From Methanobacteriaceae archaeon (GTDB lineage: Archaea > Methanobacteriota > Methanobacteria > Methanobacteriales > Methanobacteriaceae), in the NCBI GenBank assembly GCA_030656015.1, contig JAUSNX010000004.1, positions 248,001 through 312,000 on the forward strand: 64,000 bases of DNA, given 5' to 3'. Positions 34,610 to 43,671 of this stretch are shown piece after piece; position 1 is the first letter of the stretch; each line of letters starts with the position of its first letter. The position numbers and the translations under genes are program-made. The notes under the pieces were generated by a model that was given only the letters and a program-made list of their open reading frames with translations, made no database searches and was not told the DNA's origin.

Positions 34610-35311
34610 TCAGGAATACACATTCGATTTATCAAATTCCGGGATAAAATTTTCTGTAAAGCTAACTAATTCAGTTTGAAGATTATTTACGGGTATAACT
34701 GAGTTTTCATAAGCTGGTGAGGCCCATATTGTTACTGAATAAGTATCACCATGAAATAATGCCATGTACACACCTAAGTCCACTTGCACGAATTTTACTC
34801 TTTTTCCATTGATTACTTTGTCATCAGTAAATTTATTTCCCATTGAATTTTCAATGGAATCGAATTCAGTATGATCACCAGTGCAATGCAAGCTTACATG
34901 CATCATTATGGAACCATTCGGTGGAAAATAATATTTATCCACAACCATTTGATACTTAGATTCCTGATAATTAACTGGTTGCAGGAGATTATGAGTGTAT
35001 GATCTCATTTTTTCAGAAGAAGATGGAACTTGATAAGCCCCAACTTGATTAGGAATAATTTGATCCATTTTTTCCAAAGAAGGTGTGGAATTAAAGCTTA
35101 GAAAAATAATGAGAACAATTACGACTGTAACTGGTATTAAAAGAACTTTATTTGGAACAGATTTTATTAATCTTTTATCGTTTTTAGATGGAATGGAATC
35201 AACATGTTTAAAATGGCCACCACACTCACAGGTCAAGTCAAAATCATCCACAGATTCATCATCCTCAAGATCATAACAGGCCCCACATTGATCACAGATT
35301 AAATAACTCAT
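34610..35311 (-). CDS. Zinc-ribbon protein with one membrane helix, paralogue B
   Basis: 233 residues. The ribbon (CDQCGACYDLEDDES then DDFDLTCECGG) is followed by a single membrane helix (VLLIPVTVVIVLIIFLSF, about 55-73). An exposed domain of about 155 residues follows, containing NQVGAYQVPSSSEKMRSY, PPNGSIMMHVSLHC and VYMALFHGDTYSVTIWASP. This external domain is unlike the membrane bundles of paralogues A and C. Together the three may form a complex with a shared cytoplasmic ribbon. The 381-bp gap upstream of paralogue A's start (34229-34609) shows nothing that I can support. Confidence 0.65.
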   Translation of the reverse strand: MSYLICDQCGACYDLEDDESVDDFDLTCECGGHFKHVDSIPSKNDKRLIKSVPNKVLLIPVTVVIVLIIFLSFNSTPSLEKMDQIIPNQVGAYQVPSSSEKMRSYTHNLLQPVNYQESKYQMVVDKYYFPPNGSIMMHVSLHCTGDHTEFDSIENSMGNKFTDDKVINGKRVKFVQVDLGVYMALFHGDTYSVTIWASPAYENSVIPVNNLQTELVSFTENFIPEFDKSNVYS

Positions 35312-35329
35312 GAAAATACCATTTTGAAA

Positions 35330-36112
35330 TTATTTATCCAATTTCCTTCTCAAAAATACTCCTAGTGCTCCTCCAAAAGCTGCCAGCCCACCATAAAAGA
35401 ATATTCCAATAAACAGACCAGAAAGTGATCCCCCAATAATTCCCAATAATAATGAGAAAATAACGCCGACTAAGCCACCATTTAATGCCCCATCTTTAAA
35501 ATCTCTGCTTTTGCTAATTAAAGAAGCTAAAGCTCCGGAAATTATAGCTATTATAATCAATAATAATATGTAAATAACAGCCGATAATAAAATTCCCGGC
35601 GAATAATATCCAAAAACAGACCCAGAACCATATTCACCAAATACTATCAGAACTAAGCCTAGAACTGTGATAATCGCAGTTATTACAAAAAATAATACGC
35701 CTACAATTACTCCCAACCAACTAATCCTTTCCAAAATATCTTTTGGTTCATTATATGAGTCAATTTCATTATTAGAATAATTATTTTTGTAATTTCCAGA
35801 AGCGTTTTTAGAATTTCTAGCAAGTCTTTCAATATGATCCATATCATAAGAACTTCCAGACTTAGTTTCATTATTTTTATTATTAATAGAAATTAACTTT
35901 CCACCACACTTAGAACAATAAATACCTGGTTCATTTTCTTCCAAGCAATTAGAACAAACAAATCTGGCCTTCTTTTCAGGTTCAGACTTTAAAAAAGAAT
36001 CTTCAACTAATTTTAAATGGCCACCGCACTGACAATTCTCAAAATCATCAGCAAACTCCCCAGATTGGAGTTCATAGTAGCCCCCACACTCTTCACAGAT
36101 TATGTAACCCAT
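35330..36112 (-). CDS. Double zinc-ribbon membrane protein, paralogue C
   Basis: 260 residues from ATG 36112, which GGTGGG precedes; a TTG at 36124 is less likely. Two ribbons: CEECGGYYELQSGE with DDFENCQCGG, and CSNCLEENEPGIYCSKCGG. A charged linker and four hydrophobic helices follow (about 130-255, ending AAFGGALGVFLRRKL). The membrane bundle resembles that of paralogue A. The gene stops 18 nt before paralogue B starts, so B and C are probably cotranscribed, with A further downstream. No known function; the closest general description is a ribbon-tethered DUF5518-like membrane protein. Confidence 0.7.
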   Translation of the reverse strand: MGYIICEECGGYYELQSGEFADDFENCQCGGHLKLVEDSFLKSEPEKKARFVCSNCLEENEPGIYCSKCGGKLISINNKNNETKSGSSYDMDHIERLARNSKNASGNYKNNYSNNEIDSYNEPKDILERISWLGVIVGVLFFVITAIITVLGLVLIVFGEYGSGSVFGYYSPGILLSAVIYILLLIIIAIISGALASLISKSRDFKDGALNGGLVGVIFSLLLGIIGGSLSGLFIGIFFYGGLAAFGGALGVFLRRKLDK

Positions 36113-36304
36113 TTTCCCACCCAATTTATTTCTAATTATCTAAATAATCAGTTCAAGTAGTATTAAAATATTACTAAAAAATTCTAAGTATAATAATTTA
36201 ATTAATCTGAGAATTAGATGATTAAAAAAATAGGGCAAACTAAGAAAATAAGAAAAATTAGAATATTTATGTAAAAAATAAAGGAATTAAGGCCTATGAA
36301 TTAA

Positions 36305-37573
36305 TTACTCCGCCCTCAAGTAAGTGCTGGTGGCCTCAGTAATCTTAACTGTTTTAAATGATCCTACTTCAGCATCTTGGACAACCACGGGCATGTAAGA
36401 GTTTGTTCTTCCAATGAATCCGCCTTTTCTACCTTCTTCCACTACCAGAACTTCCTGAGTTGTTCCAATTAGTTTTTGGTTATCTTCGCGAGTTATATCA
36501 GTTTTAATACCTTCAATGAATTTAGAACGTCTTTTTAATTCTGTGAAGTGAATTTCCTCCAGAGCAGAAGATTCTGTCCTATGTCGGTGTTTATACTTAG
36601 AAAGGTGAATAAAATTGGGCTTTATATCCTTTATTAACTCACAAGTATCATCAAAGGCCGCCTCGTCTTCAGTAGGATAACCAACAATTATATCTGTGGC
36701 AATGGAGATTTCAGGAATTTCTTTTCTAAAAGCAGCAATAATTTCCTTGAATTCTTCCACAGTGTGGCCTCGGTGCATATCATGGAGAACCTGGTCATTT
36801 CCACTTTGAATGGGAATATGGAGGAATTTATAAACATTTTTTGATTTAAATGCTTCAATTAGACCATCCACATCATCCATCATATTTTTAGGATGCATCA
36901 TACCCACTCTGATTCTGAAATCACCTTCCAGAGAAGATATAGATTTAATAAGATCTGAAAGCTTTTCTCCCGTTTCTTTTCCATAGGCTGCTGTATCCTG
37001 GGCCGTGAGCTGGATTTCAACACAACCTTCTTTCAGGGCCTGAGCTGCCTCTTCTTTAATTGCTCCGGATGGATAGCTCTGCAATCCTCCTCTAGCAAAT
37101 CTGGTGCAGCAGTAACTGCATTTTCCAAGGCAACCTTCACAAATTTGTATTATGTGAATATATGGGTTGAAACGCATTTTTGGAAGGCCCACTTTTTCTT
37201 CTCTGGAAAATCCAGTCAATCGAAGGTTTTCTCCACACAAAGCAGCCTCAACAGCTTCAGGAGCTTTTTTTATTTGATGTGGGCCAATCCATCCTGCTTC
37301 AGGTGCAATCTGATGGAGCTTTTCTGGTTCTATTTCCACCATACATCCAGCTACAATGAGCTTTTTATCAGGATAATCCTGGTTAAATTTTTTTATTTTA
37401 TTTATAACCTTGTGTTCAGTGGGGTGTTTCACATAACAAGTGTTTAAAATGGCCACTTCAGCTTCTTCAATTGTTTTAACAATTTCTGCATTATTTTCCA
37501 GAAGTAAACCGGCCATTATTTGAGAATCCGCCTGATTAAAGGTGCATCCCAGAGTTTCAATATAAACTTTCAT
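36305..37573 (-). CDS. tRNA N6-threonylcarbamoyladenosine methylthiotransferase (e-MtaB-type)
   Basis: 422 residues with the three-domain layout of methylthiotransferases. The N-terminal MTTase domain has cysteines C10, C46 and C77 (LGCTFNQADS, NTCYVK, GCMVE), which hold one cluster. The radical SAM domain has CLGKCSYC (C148, C152, C155), and a C-terminal TRAM domain starts near 360. The archaeal/eukaryotic MtaB/CDKAL1 branch converts t6A37 of tRNAs reading ANN codons to the 2-methylthio form. The start is ATG 37573 behind GTGAT. The 330-bp gap upstream (37574-37903) has no gene; a short inverted repeat CAGTTC...GAACTG is the only symmetry seen. Confidence 0.93.
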   Translation of the reverse strand: MKVYIETLGCTFNQADSQIMAGLLLENNAEIVKTIEEAEVAILNTCYVKHPTEHKVINKIKKFNQDYPDKKLIVAGCMVEIEPEKLHQIAPEAGWIGPHQIKKAPEAVEAALCGENLRLTGFSREEKVGLPKMRFNPYIHIIQICEGCLGKCSYCCTRFARGGLQSYPSGAIKEEAAQALKEGCVEIQLTAQDTAAYGKETGEKLSDLIKSISSLEGDFRIRVGMMHPKNMMDDVDGLIEAFKSKNVYKFLHIPIQSGNDQVLHDMHRGHTVEEFKEIIAAFRKEIPEISIATDIIVGYPTEDEAAFDDTCELIKDIKPNFIHLSKYKHRHRTESSALEEIHFTELKRRSKFIEGIKTDITREDNQKLIGTTQEVLVVEEGRKGGFIGRTNSYMPVVVQDAEVGSFKTVKITEATSTYLRAE

Positions 37574-37903
37574 TTTATCACGAATTAAGGAGTTATAAGA
37601 TTTATTATATAAATTAAAGTTATTTTAAGTTTATTAAGTAATTAGAATAATAGAATTTTTAAAATATAGTTCTAAAGTTACTAAGTTATTTAAACTAATT
37701 TATTATTTAATTATCCCTTGTAATAGAATTAGAAATTCAAATTTAATTATTAATATTATCAATTAACAATTGTTTACAAAATTATGATATATAAATGTGG
37801 TATAAATCAAAAAAATTCAGTTCCAATAATAATCTGAACTGATTTGAGATTAAAGATGAATATAATTAGGTGAATTTGAATAAATGAATATATAAATAGC
37901 TCA

Positions 37904-38587
37904 TTACCAACCATGTTCCCCAATAAGTGGTACAAAGGCAACTCCACCTAAATTAGAAGTTTTGAATTTGTTCTTTGAAATTTTTTCCATTAGTATTAGT
38001 TCTTGATATTGATCCATTTGGCCTATAGGTGCTAAAATCTTTCCACCCACATTAAGTTGTTTTTTTAGAGTTTCTGGTATGTATGGGGCTGCTGCAGTCA
38101 AATAAATTCTTTCAAAAGGTGCTGCTTCAGGAATACCTAAAGATCCATCCCCTAAAACTAATTTAACATTTCCATGACCAGTTCTTTTAAGGTTCTCTTT
38201 TGCGATTTTGAAAAGGCTTTCAACACGTTCTATAGAATATAATTGCCCATTCTCACCTAATATTTCAGCCACCACTGCTGCATTATATCCAAAACCAGTT
38301 CCCACCTCTAAAACTTTCATTTCACCTTTTAAAGAAAGAATTTCACATATAATGGCCACCATATGTGGTGCTGAAATAGTCTGGCCTTCACCAATGGGTA
38401 AGGGCCTATCAATATAGGCATAGGGCTTCTGTTCAATGGGTAAGAATTCCTCACGGGGAACATATTCCATAGCCCGTTTAACGCTATCAGATTTAATAAA
38501 ACCGAAACTTAGAAGATTTTTAACCAGTTTTTGGCGTTCTAACAATCGCTTCTGAAATTTATTTTTATCCCCATGTAATTTACTCAT
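37904..38587 (-). CDS. pcm: Protein-L-isoaspartate O-methyltransferase
   Basis: 227 residues with the Pcm landmarks: VPREEFLP, the substrate loop YIDRPLPIGEGQTISAPHMV, SAM-binding VLEVGTGFGYNAAVVA, LGDGSLGIPEAAPFERIYLT, and the C-terminal VAFVPLIG. It methylates isoaspartyl residues in aged proteins so that they can return to aspartate. GTGATTTC precedes the ATG. It lies 87 bp downstream of the HVO_0476-type zinc finger gene on the same strand, and cotranscription is possible. Confidence 0.96.
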   Translation of the reverse strand: MSKLHGDKNKFQKRLLERQKLVKNLLSFGFIKSDSVKRAMEYVPREEFLPIEQKPYAYIDRPLPIGEGQTISAPHMVAIICEILSLKGEMKVLEVGTGFGYNAAVVAEILGENGQLYSIERVESLFKIAKENLKRTGHGNVKLVLGDGSLGIPEAAPFERIYLTAAAPYIPETLKKQLNVGGKILAPIGQMDQYQELILMEKISKNKFKTSNLGGVAFVPLIGEHGW

Positions 38588-38674
38588 GAAATCACAAACA
38601 GCTACTTATAAACCCTATTTTTTTAAAAAATCAATTATAACACTTGGAGAATAATAACCTGGAGAAATATTTAG

Positions 38675-39358
38675 TTATTTTTTGGAATTAGTAAAAGCCA
38701 TCCTATTTAACAATTTAGTTCTTGTTTTCTCATCCATAGATGTTTTAACAACTTTACTGGTCAAATTAAATTTATAAGGGACTTTGTGAGGCAATGGCTT
38801 TCCATAAATCCTTCTTATTAATGAAGATATCACCGCACCTTTTCTCATCTTTTTTTCTTCAGTTTTAATGGAACTTATTTTAAAGAAGATGTTATCAACT
38901 CTTATCACATCACCAATAGCAAATAAAAGGTCTCTATCCACATCTACTTTGTAGGAAATGATTCTTCCATGATAATCAATAGAAATTCCGACTCGGGCCG
39001 GTGTATCGAGAGAAGCAGCCCAGATAGTAACTAAATCTGAAGCCGGGCTCTTATCTACACGCTTGCCATTTTTATTTTCCAAAGAAGTAACTTCTAGGGC
39101 TTCATCATTTAATCGCAATATGTCTCCCACAATCAAAATATCATCAGGATAAATCTTGATGAAATCTTTTCTGGAAGAATCGAGTTCACTGATTATTATT
39201 CTGAAATTAACAGGTTTATCATAACTTATAGTTTCTCTAAAAACCGTTTGGCATTCATTACATTTTAAAATAAGTTTTTCTATTTCTTGAGTTTTTGAAG
39301 TCTCTTTTTTAGATTTTAAAGCTTCAAAAGAATTAGATCCGCAAGTGGGACATTTCAT
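38675..39358 (-). CDS. HVO_0476-family zinc-finger protein
   Basis: 227 residues. The N-terminal ribbon has CPTCGS (C3, C6) and CNECQTVF (about C33, C36). The rest is beta-rich (VNFRIIISELDSSRKDF, PDDILIVGDILRLNDEALEV, VDRDLLFAIGDVIRVDNIFF) and ends with a basic segment. This matches the HVO_0476 family, conserved in euryarchaea and of unknown function; a ribbon plus two small barrels suggests nucleic-acid binding. GAGGTAAAGATA precedes the ATG. Downstream is pcm; upstream is a 245-bp AT-rich gap without features. Confidence 0.82.
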   Translation of the reverse strand: MKCPTCGSNSFEALKSKKETSKTQEIEKLILKCNECQTVFRETISYDKPVNFRIIISELDSSRKDFIKIYPDDILIVGDILRLNDEALEVTSLENKNGKRVDKSPASDLVTIWAASLDTPARVGISIDYHGRIISYKVDVDRDLLFAIGDVIRVDNIFFKISSIKTEEKKMRKGAVISSLIRRIYGKPLPHKVPYKFNLTSKVVKTSMDEKTRTKLLNRMAFTNSKK

Positions 39359-39603
39359 TATCTTTACCTCTTAAAAAATTTTATTAAAAATAATTCCAAT
39401 TGAATTAGATTGTATGGTTAATATAATAAATTTAATTTAATGAAAATTTAATCAACATTATTATTTATGATATGTAGTTTATTGAATTTATCTTTATCTA
39501 GATATTAATAGATATAGAATCTGAAATTAAAAATCTAAAATAAATTAATATAATAAATATAATTAATTATAATTCTAAATATTTTTTAAAATTATTTGAT
39601 TTT

Positions 39604-40089
39604 CTACTTTTTTTTAAGATAATGATCGACTAAACCCCCGTCTTTTAAAATTTCAAGCATGAATTTTTTGAAGGGTTCGATTACAAAGGTTTTCTTAGTA
39701 TTTAAATTCTGGATTATTCCTTCTTCCAAATTTATTCTAAGTTCATCTCCCTCATTGACCTCAATATCTGCAACTATAACTGGTAGTCCAATATTTATGG
39801 CATTCCGATAAAATATTCTGGCAAAGGAACGGGCAATGATAGCAGATACACCTGCATGCTTTAAAGCTACTGGTGCTTGTTCTCTAGAAGAGCCACAACC
39901 AAAATTCCAGTCGGCCACAATTATATCACCATTGTCAACATTTTTAGCAAAATCTGCACTCACACCTTCCATTACATGGGCAGCCAAATCATTCAGACTG
40001 AAAGTTCTGAGATATCTGCCAGGTATTATGACATCAGTGTCAATATTATCTCCAAATTTCCAAACTTTTCCTTCTAATGTTTCCTTCAT
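39604..40089 (-). CDS. hacB: Aconitase-superfamily small subunit, LeuD/HacB type
   Basis: 161 residues from ATG 40089 (a TTG at 40104 is the alternative). Family landmarks are GKVWKFGDNIDTDVIIPGRY, DIIVADWNFGCGSSREQAP and AIIARSFARIFYRNAINIGL. The substrate loop reads YLRT (residues about 27-30). In methanogens I recall this as the pattern of the homoaconitase small subunit, used in 2-oxosuberate synthesis for coenzyme B, rather than of isopropylmalate isomerase; this choice rests on that loop only. The large subunit is not in the window. The gene follows the beta-RFAP synthase gene on the same strand with a 104-bp gap. Confidence 0.85.
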   Translation of the reverse strand: MKETLEGKVWKFGDNIDTDVIIPGRYLRTFSLNDLAAHVMEGVSADFAKNVDNGDIIVADWNFGCGSSREQAPVALKHAGVSAIIARSFARIFYRNAINIGLPVIVADIEVNEGDELRINLEEGIIQNLNTKKTFVIEPFKKFMLEILKDGGLVDHYLKKK

Positions 40090-40193
40090 TGTATTTTGCC
40101 CCAAGTTAATTTTAGAGTGTAATATTCGTTTAATAATTAAATATTCATTTATTAATATTAGTTTATTGAATATTCAAATTTAAGATAATTCAG

Positions 40194-41195
40194 TCAACTT
40201 TTAATTCTAGCCCCAGTGTTTTGAGCACGGGTAATCATATGAATACCTTCTTGATCCCCCATAGCATCTTTTGCTGCATTTAAAACTGTTTTGGAATTCT
40301 TTTTAGTTACTGCAAATAATGTCGGGCCAAAAGAACTCATACCTGCCCCTGGAGCACCTGCATCCCTCATGCTATTCAATATGTCCCCAATTAACTTATT
40401 TTGCAGATCCATCTCTCTTTTCTTAAATCCCGTGCTTTGAATCTGATTTAAAGCATCACCAAATGAATCTATATCTTTTTCCAGAACCGCAGGCATCATT
40501 TTCATTAAAATTAAATGTGAAAGTTTCTGTACTTCTAAAAGTGGAATAGGACAGTATTTTTGAAAGATATTAACTTCCTTTTTTCCTGAAACACTTTCAT
40601 CCAGTTTAGGAATGGCTAGTATTATATTCCAATCTTCTGGAAAATCATAATGGGCCAATACTGGTGGTGGAGAAGCTGAAGATGCTGATGAAGGTAAAAA
40701 GTCGGATTTCTCATTTTTACTGTGTCCTCCATCTACAATGAAGCCTCCATGATTAAATGCTTCAACACCAATTCCAGAGGTTCCACCACGACCAACAATG
40801 CGGCCTAAAGTAGTAGTTTGTACTTCGATATCATTTAAGTCCGTTATGAGTTTAGATGTGGCTAAGGAAAGTTGGGTGCCTGATCCCAGACCCGCATGAG
40901 CAGGATATGATTTTTCTACAAAAAAATCAAAGCCATCGTCAATATTAAAATATTTTAAAGTATTGGTAGCAGATTCTTTTATTTTCTGAGAATAATCAGA
41001 AATTAAATTTTCAGAAAGATTGTCAGAATCTTCAAAATAAATATTAATTCCTTGATCCCCATTAGGCGAAGGTTCTGCCCTTAGAACTAGTTCCGGATCG
41101 CGAATAGTGATTCCCACTCCACCATCAATTCGTCCGCAAGATCCATTTAGATCTATTAAAGTAAGATGTAGTCGGGAAGGAGTATTGATAATCAA
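40194..41195 (-). CDS. mptG: Beta-ribofuranosylaminobenzene 5'-phosphate synthase
   Basis: 333 residues of the GHMP kinase-like fold, with the ATP-loop-like PAHAGLGSGTQLSLA, the N-terminal TPSRLHLTLIDLNG, GRGGTSGIGVEAFNHGGF and C-terminal APGAGMSSFGPTLFAV. The enzyme condenses 4-hydroxybenzoate or 4-aminobenzoate with phosphoribosyl pyrophosphate, the first step of the methanopterin side chain. The start is TTG 41195, with GAGGG 7 nt upstream. It lies 30 nt downstream of the Tes-like radical SAM gene, so the two are probably cotranscribed. Confidence 0.95.
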   Translation of the reverse strand: MIINTPSRLHLTLIDLNGSCGRIDGGVGITIRDPELVLRAEPSPNGDQGINIYFEDSDNLSENLISDYSQKIKESATNTLKYFNIDDGFDFFVEKSYPAHAGLGSGTQLSLATSKLITDLNDIEVQTTTLGRIVGRGGTSGIGVEAFNHGGFIVDGGHSKNEKSDFLPSSASSASPPPVLAHYDFPEDWNIILAIPKLDESVSGKKEVNIFQKYCPIPLLEVQKLSHLILMKMMPAVLEKDIDSFGDALNQIQSTGFKKREMDLQNKLIGDILNSMRDAGAPGAGMSSFGPTLFAVTKKNSKTVLNAAKDAMGDQEGIHMITRAQNTGARIKS

Positions 41196-41225
41196 TTCAA
41201 AACCCTCAAATCTAGTTAAACCTAT

Positions 41226-42704
41226 TTATTTAGCTTTTAAAGGTACAGCAAATTCTTTCTCAATTTCTTCACGATAAAGTGAATTCATAGTGCAGAATGG
41301 AATTATTCTACCGTCTGGAATAGCATAATGAATCACACATCTTTTTACTCGGTCTTCATCAAAATTCCAAGGATCCATGAAGTGCATACAAGATATTAAA
41401 AGGGTTTTGTGGTGGAAATCTCCTAAAGAGCTGTAAGATCTGTCTTTAAACACCGAAGTCAATATGCCTTTAATGTCAACACTTTTTGGAGAATTATTTC
41501 TATCAATAGTTCTAGGAAGATCCCGAGTAGCTCGAACAATAGTTTTAGCTTTTCCAGTTAATCCACCATCTTTAATGTCATCGGCACTTTTATCCAAAAG
41601 TTCAAAGAATTTATCAACATCAACAAATCTATTTATGGGAATCATGTCCCCGTCTTCTACAAATACATAAGTAGCAGTACCACAGTGCTGGTGACAAGTG
41701 AAAGCAACCTGAGGTACACCTTCAATAGCCTCTACAAATTCAGATATTGGCCTAACAGATGATGCCGGATAAAAATCATTAATTTCTATCTGAGAATTGG
41801 TTTGCTCACCAACAAATTTCTGGAAATCAGGTATAGTTATACGTTGTTCTTCTACCTGATCGGCGGGTGTTCTTCCGGCAAATGAAACTGGCTGGAAATT
41901 AATGCCGCGAATAATATCCATATTATCAACTGCAAATTGAATTATGTCTCCAATTTGATGATCATTTATTCCTTTTACCAACGTTGGAACCAAAACAATA
42001 CCTAAATCTGCTTTACGGCAGTTTTCAATAGCATCTAATTTGATTTGGAATAAATCTTTATTCCTTATTTCCAGATAAGGTTCGGCAGTAACTCCGTCGA
42101 ATTGGAGATAAATTGTATTCAAACCAGCTTCTTTAAGATCTTTAGCCAGTTCGGGTTTTCTAGCCAGACGCAGACCATTAGTAGCAATTTGAGTGTGGCT
42201 AAATCCTTCTTCCTTGGCCAATTTTATTAAATCCACTATATCTTTTCTGACAGTAGGTTCCCCTCCAGCATACTGAATGGCCGGAGTAGCAACTGGTTGA
42301 TTAGCTCTTAAATTTTGAAGCATTTTCCTTATTTCTTCATAAGAAGGTTCATATAACATTTTAGAAACTGCTGCATTGGCAAAACAAACCGGACATCTTA
42401 AATTACATCGATTAGTAACATCGATAAGTCCTAAAATGGTATGGCTTTCGTGTTCTGGACAAATACCACAATCTGCCGGACAATTTTTGTCCTGGACTGT
42501 CTGAGGATTAGAAACACCCAATCCCCCATAATTACACTCTTCAGCCTTATTATAAATATCACTGCTGCTCCAATAAACATTGTCAAAAGTACCATGTTCG
42601 GGGCATTCCTTTTTTATCATGACTTTGCCCTGTTCCTCATAAACTTCTGCTTCTAAAGGTTTTAAGCACTCAGGACATAGGCTTTTTGTCTTTTTGATAA
42701 CCAT
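41226..42704 (-). CDS. tes: Tes-like radical SAM protein (tetraether lipid synthase candidate)
   Basis: 492 residues from ATG 42704, placed 4 nt after GGTGA. An N-terminal metal site (CPECLKPL, KKECPEHGTF) and a second cysteine set (CPADCGICPEH) precede the radical SAM motif CNLRCPVCF. Further cysteines are in CHQHCGTATY, CMHFMDPW, CVIHY and CTMNS. This layout matches the MJ0619 family. That protein was first linked to pterin methylation and later shown to be a tetraether synthase joining two archaeol tails. Two neighbours support different readings: beta-RFAP synthase downstream (pterin) and carS divergently upstream (lipid). I favour Tes on sequence architecture, without excluding a pterin methylase. 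Confidence 0.75.
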   Translation of the reverse strand: MVIKKTKSLCPECLKPLEAEVYEEQGKVMIKKECPEHGTFDNVYWSSSDIYNKAEECNYGGLGVSNPQTVQDKNCPADCGICPEHESHTILGLIDVTNRCNLRCPVCFANAAVSKMLYEPSYEEIRKMLQNLRANQPVATPAIQYAGGEPTVRKDIVDLIKLAKEEGFSHTQIATNGLRLARKPELAKDLKEAGLNTIYLQFDGVTAEPYLEIRNKDLFQIKLDAIENCRKADLGIVLVPTLVKGINDHQIGDIIQFAVDNMDIIRGINFQPVSFAGRTPADQVEEQRITIPDFQKFVGEQTNSQIEINDFYPASSVRPISEFVEAIEGVPQVAFTCHQHCGTATYVFVEDGDMIPINRFVDVDKFFELLDKSADDIKDGGLTGKAKTIVRATRDLPRTIDRNNSPKSVDIKGILTSVFKDRSYSSLGDFHHKTLLISCMHFMDPWNFDEDRVKRCVIHYAIPDGRIIPFCTMNSLYREEIEKEFAVPLKAK

Positions 42705-42907
42705 AATTTCACCCATATATATTTAATATAAAGTTATAAATCTTATAAACTAATCTTATAAATTTAATTATCTAATAAACTAATTCTTATAAACTGATTT
42801 CTTTGAATATCAATGCAATATGTTAAAACATAATATGTTAAAAATATAACTAATTATTTCAATTGCTTGATAATACATCAATTATAATGATTATCTAGAG
42901 GTAAACG

Positions 42908-43426
42908 ATGAATCCAGATATTATCAATGTTTTAAATATGGCTGTCTATGTAATATACTTTATGCTACCAGCATATCTTGCAAATGTGAGTGCATTAACT
43001 TTTGGGGGAGGTAAACCTCTTGATTTTGGCCGCGAGTTTCGAGATGGGCGAAGAATTTTAGGAGATGGAGTCACCTGGCGAGGGACAATAATTGGAACCG
43101 GTATTGGAACTGCCATTGGAATATTGCAGGGAATTATTGCAGGAAATATATTCTACGGAGCATTATTGGGATTTAGTTTAGGTTTAGGAGCATTACTAGG
43201 TGATGCTGCAGGCAGTTTTATTAAGAGACGCATTAATATTGGTCGCGGCAGACCTGCCCCCGTTTTAGACCAATTAGACTTCGTAGTAGGTGCATTATTA
43301 CTTTCATCATTAGTATTTAATCCTAGCTTAGAACTAATTGCACTAGCACTGATTATTAGTCCTATTTTGCATCTTTCAGCAAATTCAATTGGATATCTTT
43401 TAGGAATGAAAGATGTTTGGTACTGA
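42908..43426 (+). CDS. carS: CDP-archaeol synthase
   Basis: 172 residues with about five membrane helices and the DUF46/CarS signature DGRRILGDGVTWRGTIIG, GDAAGSFIKRR and GRGRPAPVLDQLDFVVGA. It activates 2,3-bis-O-geranylgeranyl-glycerol 1-phosphate with CTP to CDP-archaeol, the branch point for archaeal polar lipids. GAGGT lies 6 nt before the ATG. It is transcribed away from the Tes-like gene across a 203-bp AT-rich region that must hold both promoters. Confidence 0.95.
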   Translation: MNPDIINVLNMAVYVIYFMLPAYLANVSALTFGGGKPLDFGREFRDGRRILGDGVTWRGTIIGTGIGTAIGILQGIIAGNIFYGALLGFSLGLGALLGDAAGSFIKRRINIGRGRPAPVLDQLDFVVGALLLSSLVFNPSLELIALALIISPILHLSANSIGYLLGMKDVWY

Positions 43427-43671
43427 ATTAATCAATAACATTTTTAATTATGTTAAATATAAATTTAAATTGAAAGTAGTCCTTTGATTAATGATATTCT
43501 ATTAAATACTAGTTAAAATCCAGAATATCGATTTTTCTAATTTTAAATTATTTAAATTTATAGATTAAAAATAAATTATAAATATAAATAAAAATTTTAA
43601 AAATATATAAAAAATAAAGAAAAATCCAGAATAAATTTTTTATTGCTTGTTTTTATATTATGATTATTATT

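Noticed and set aside
34540-34680. Plus-strand 46-residue frame (IIQVYFDSAGLKNDQEYTF inside) with natural-looking composition
   Set aside because: It lies largely antisense to the end of the zinc-ribbon paralogue B gene, has no ribosome-binding site, and matches nothing that I recognise.
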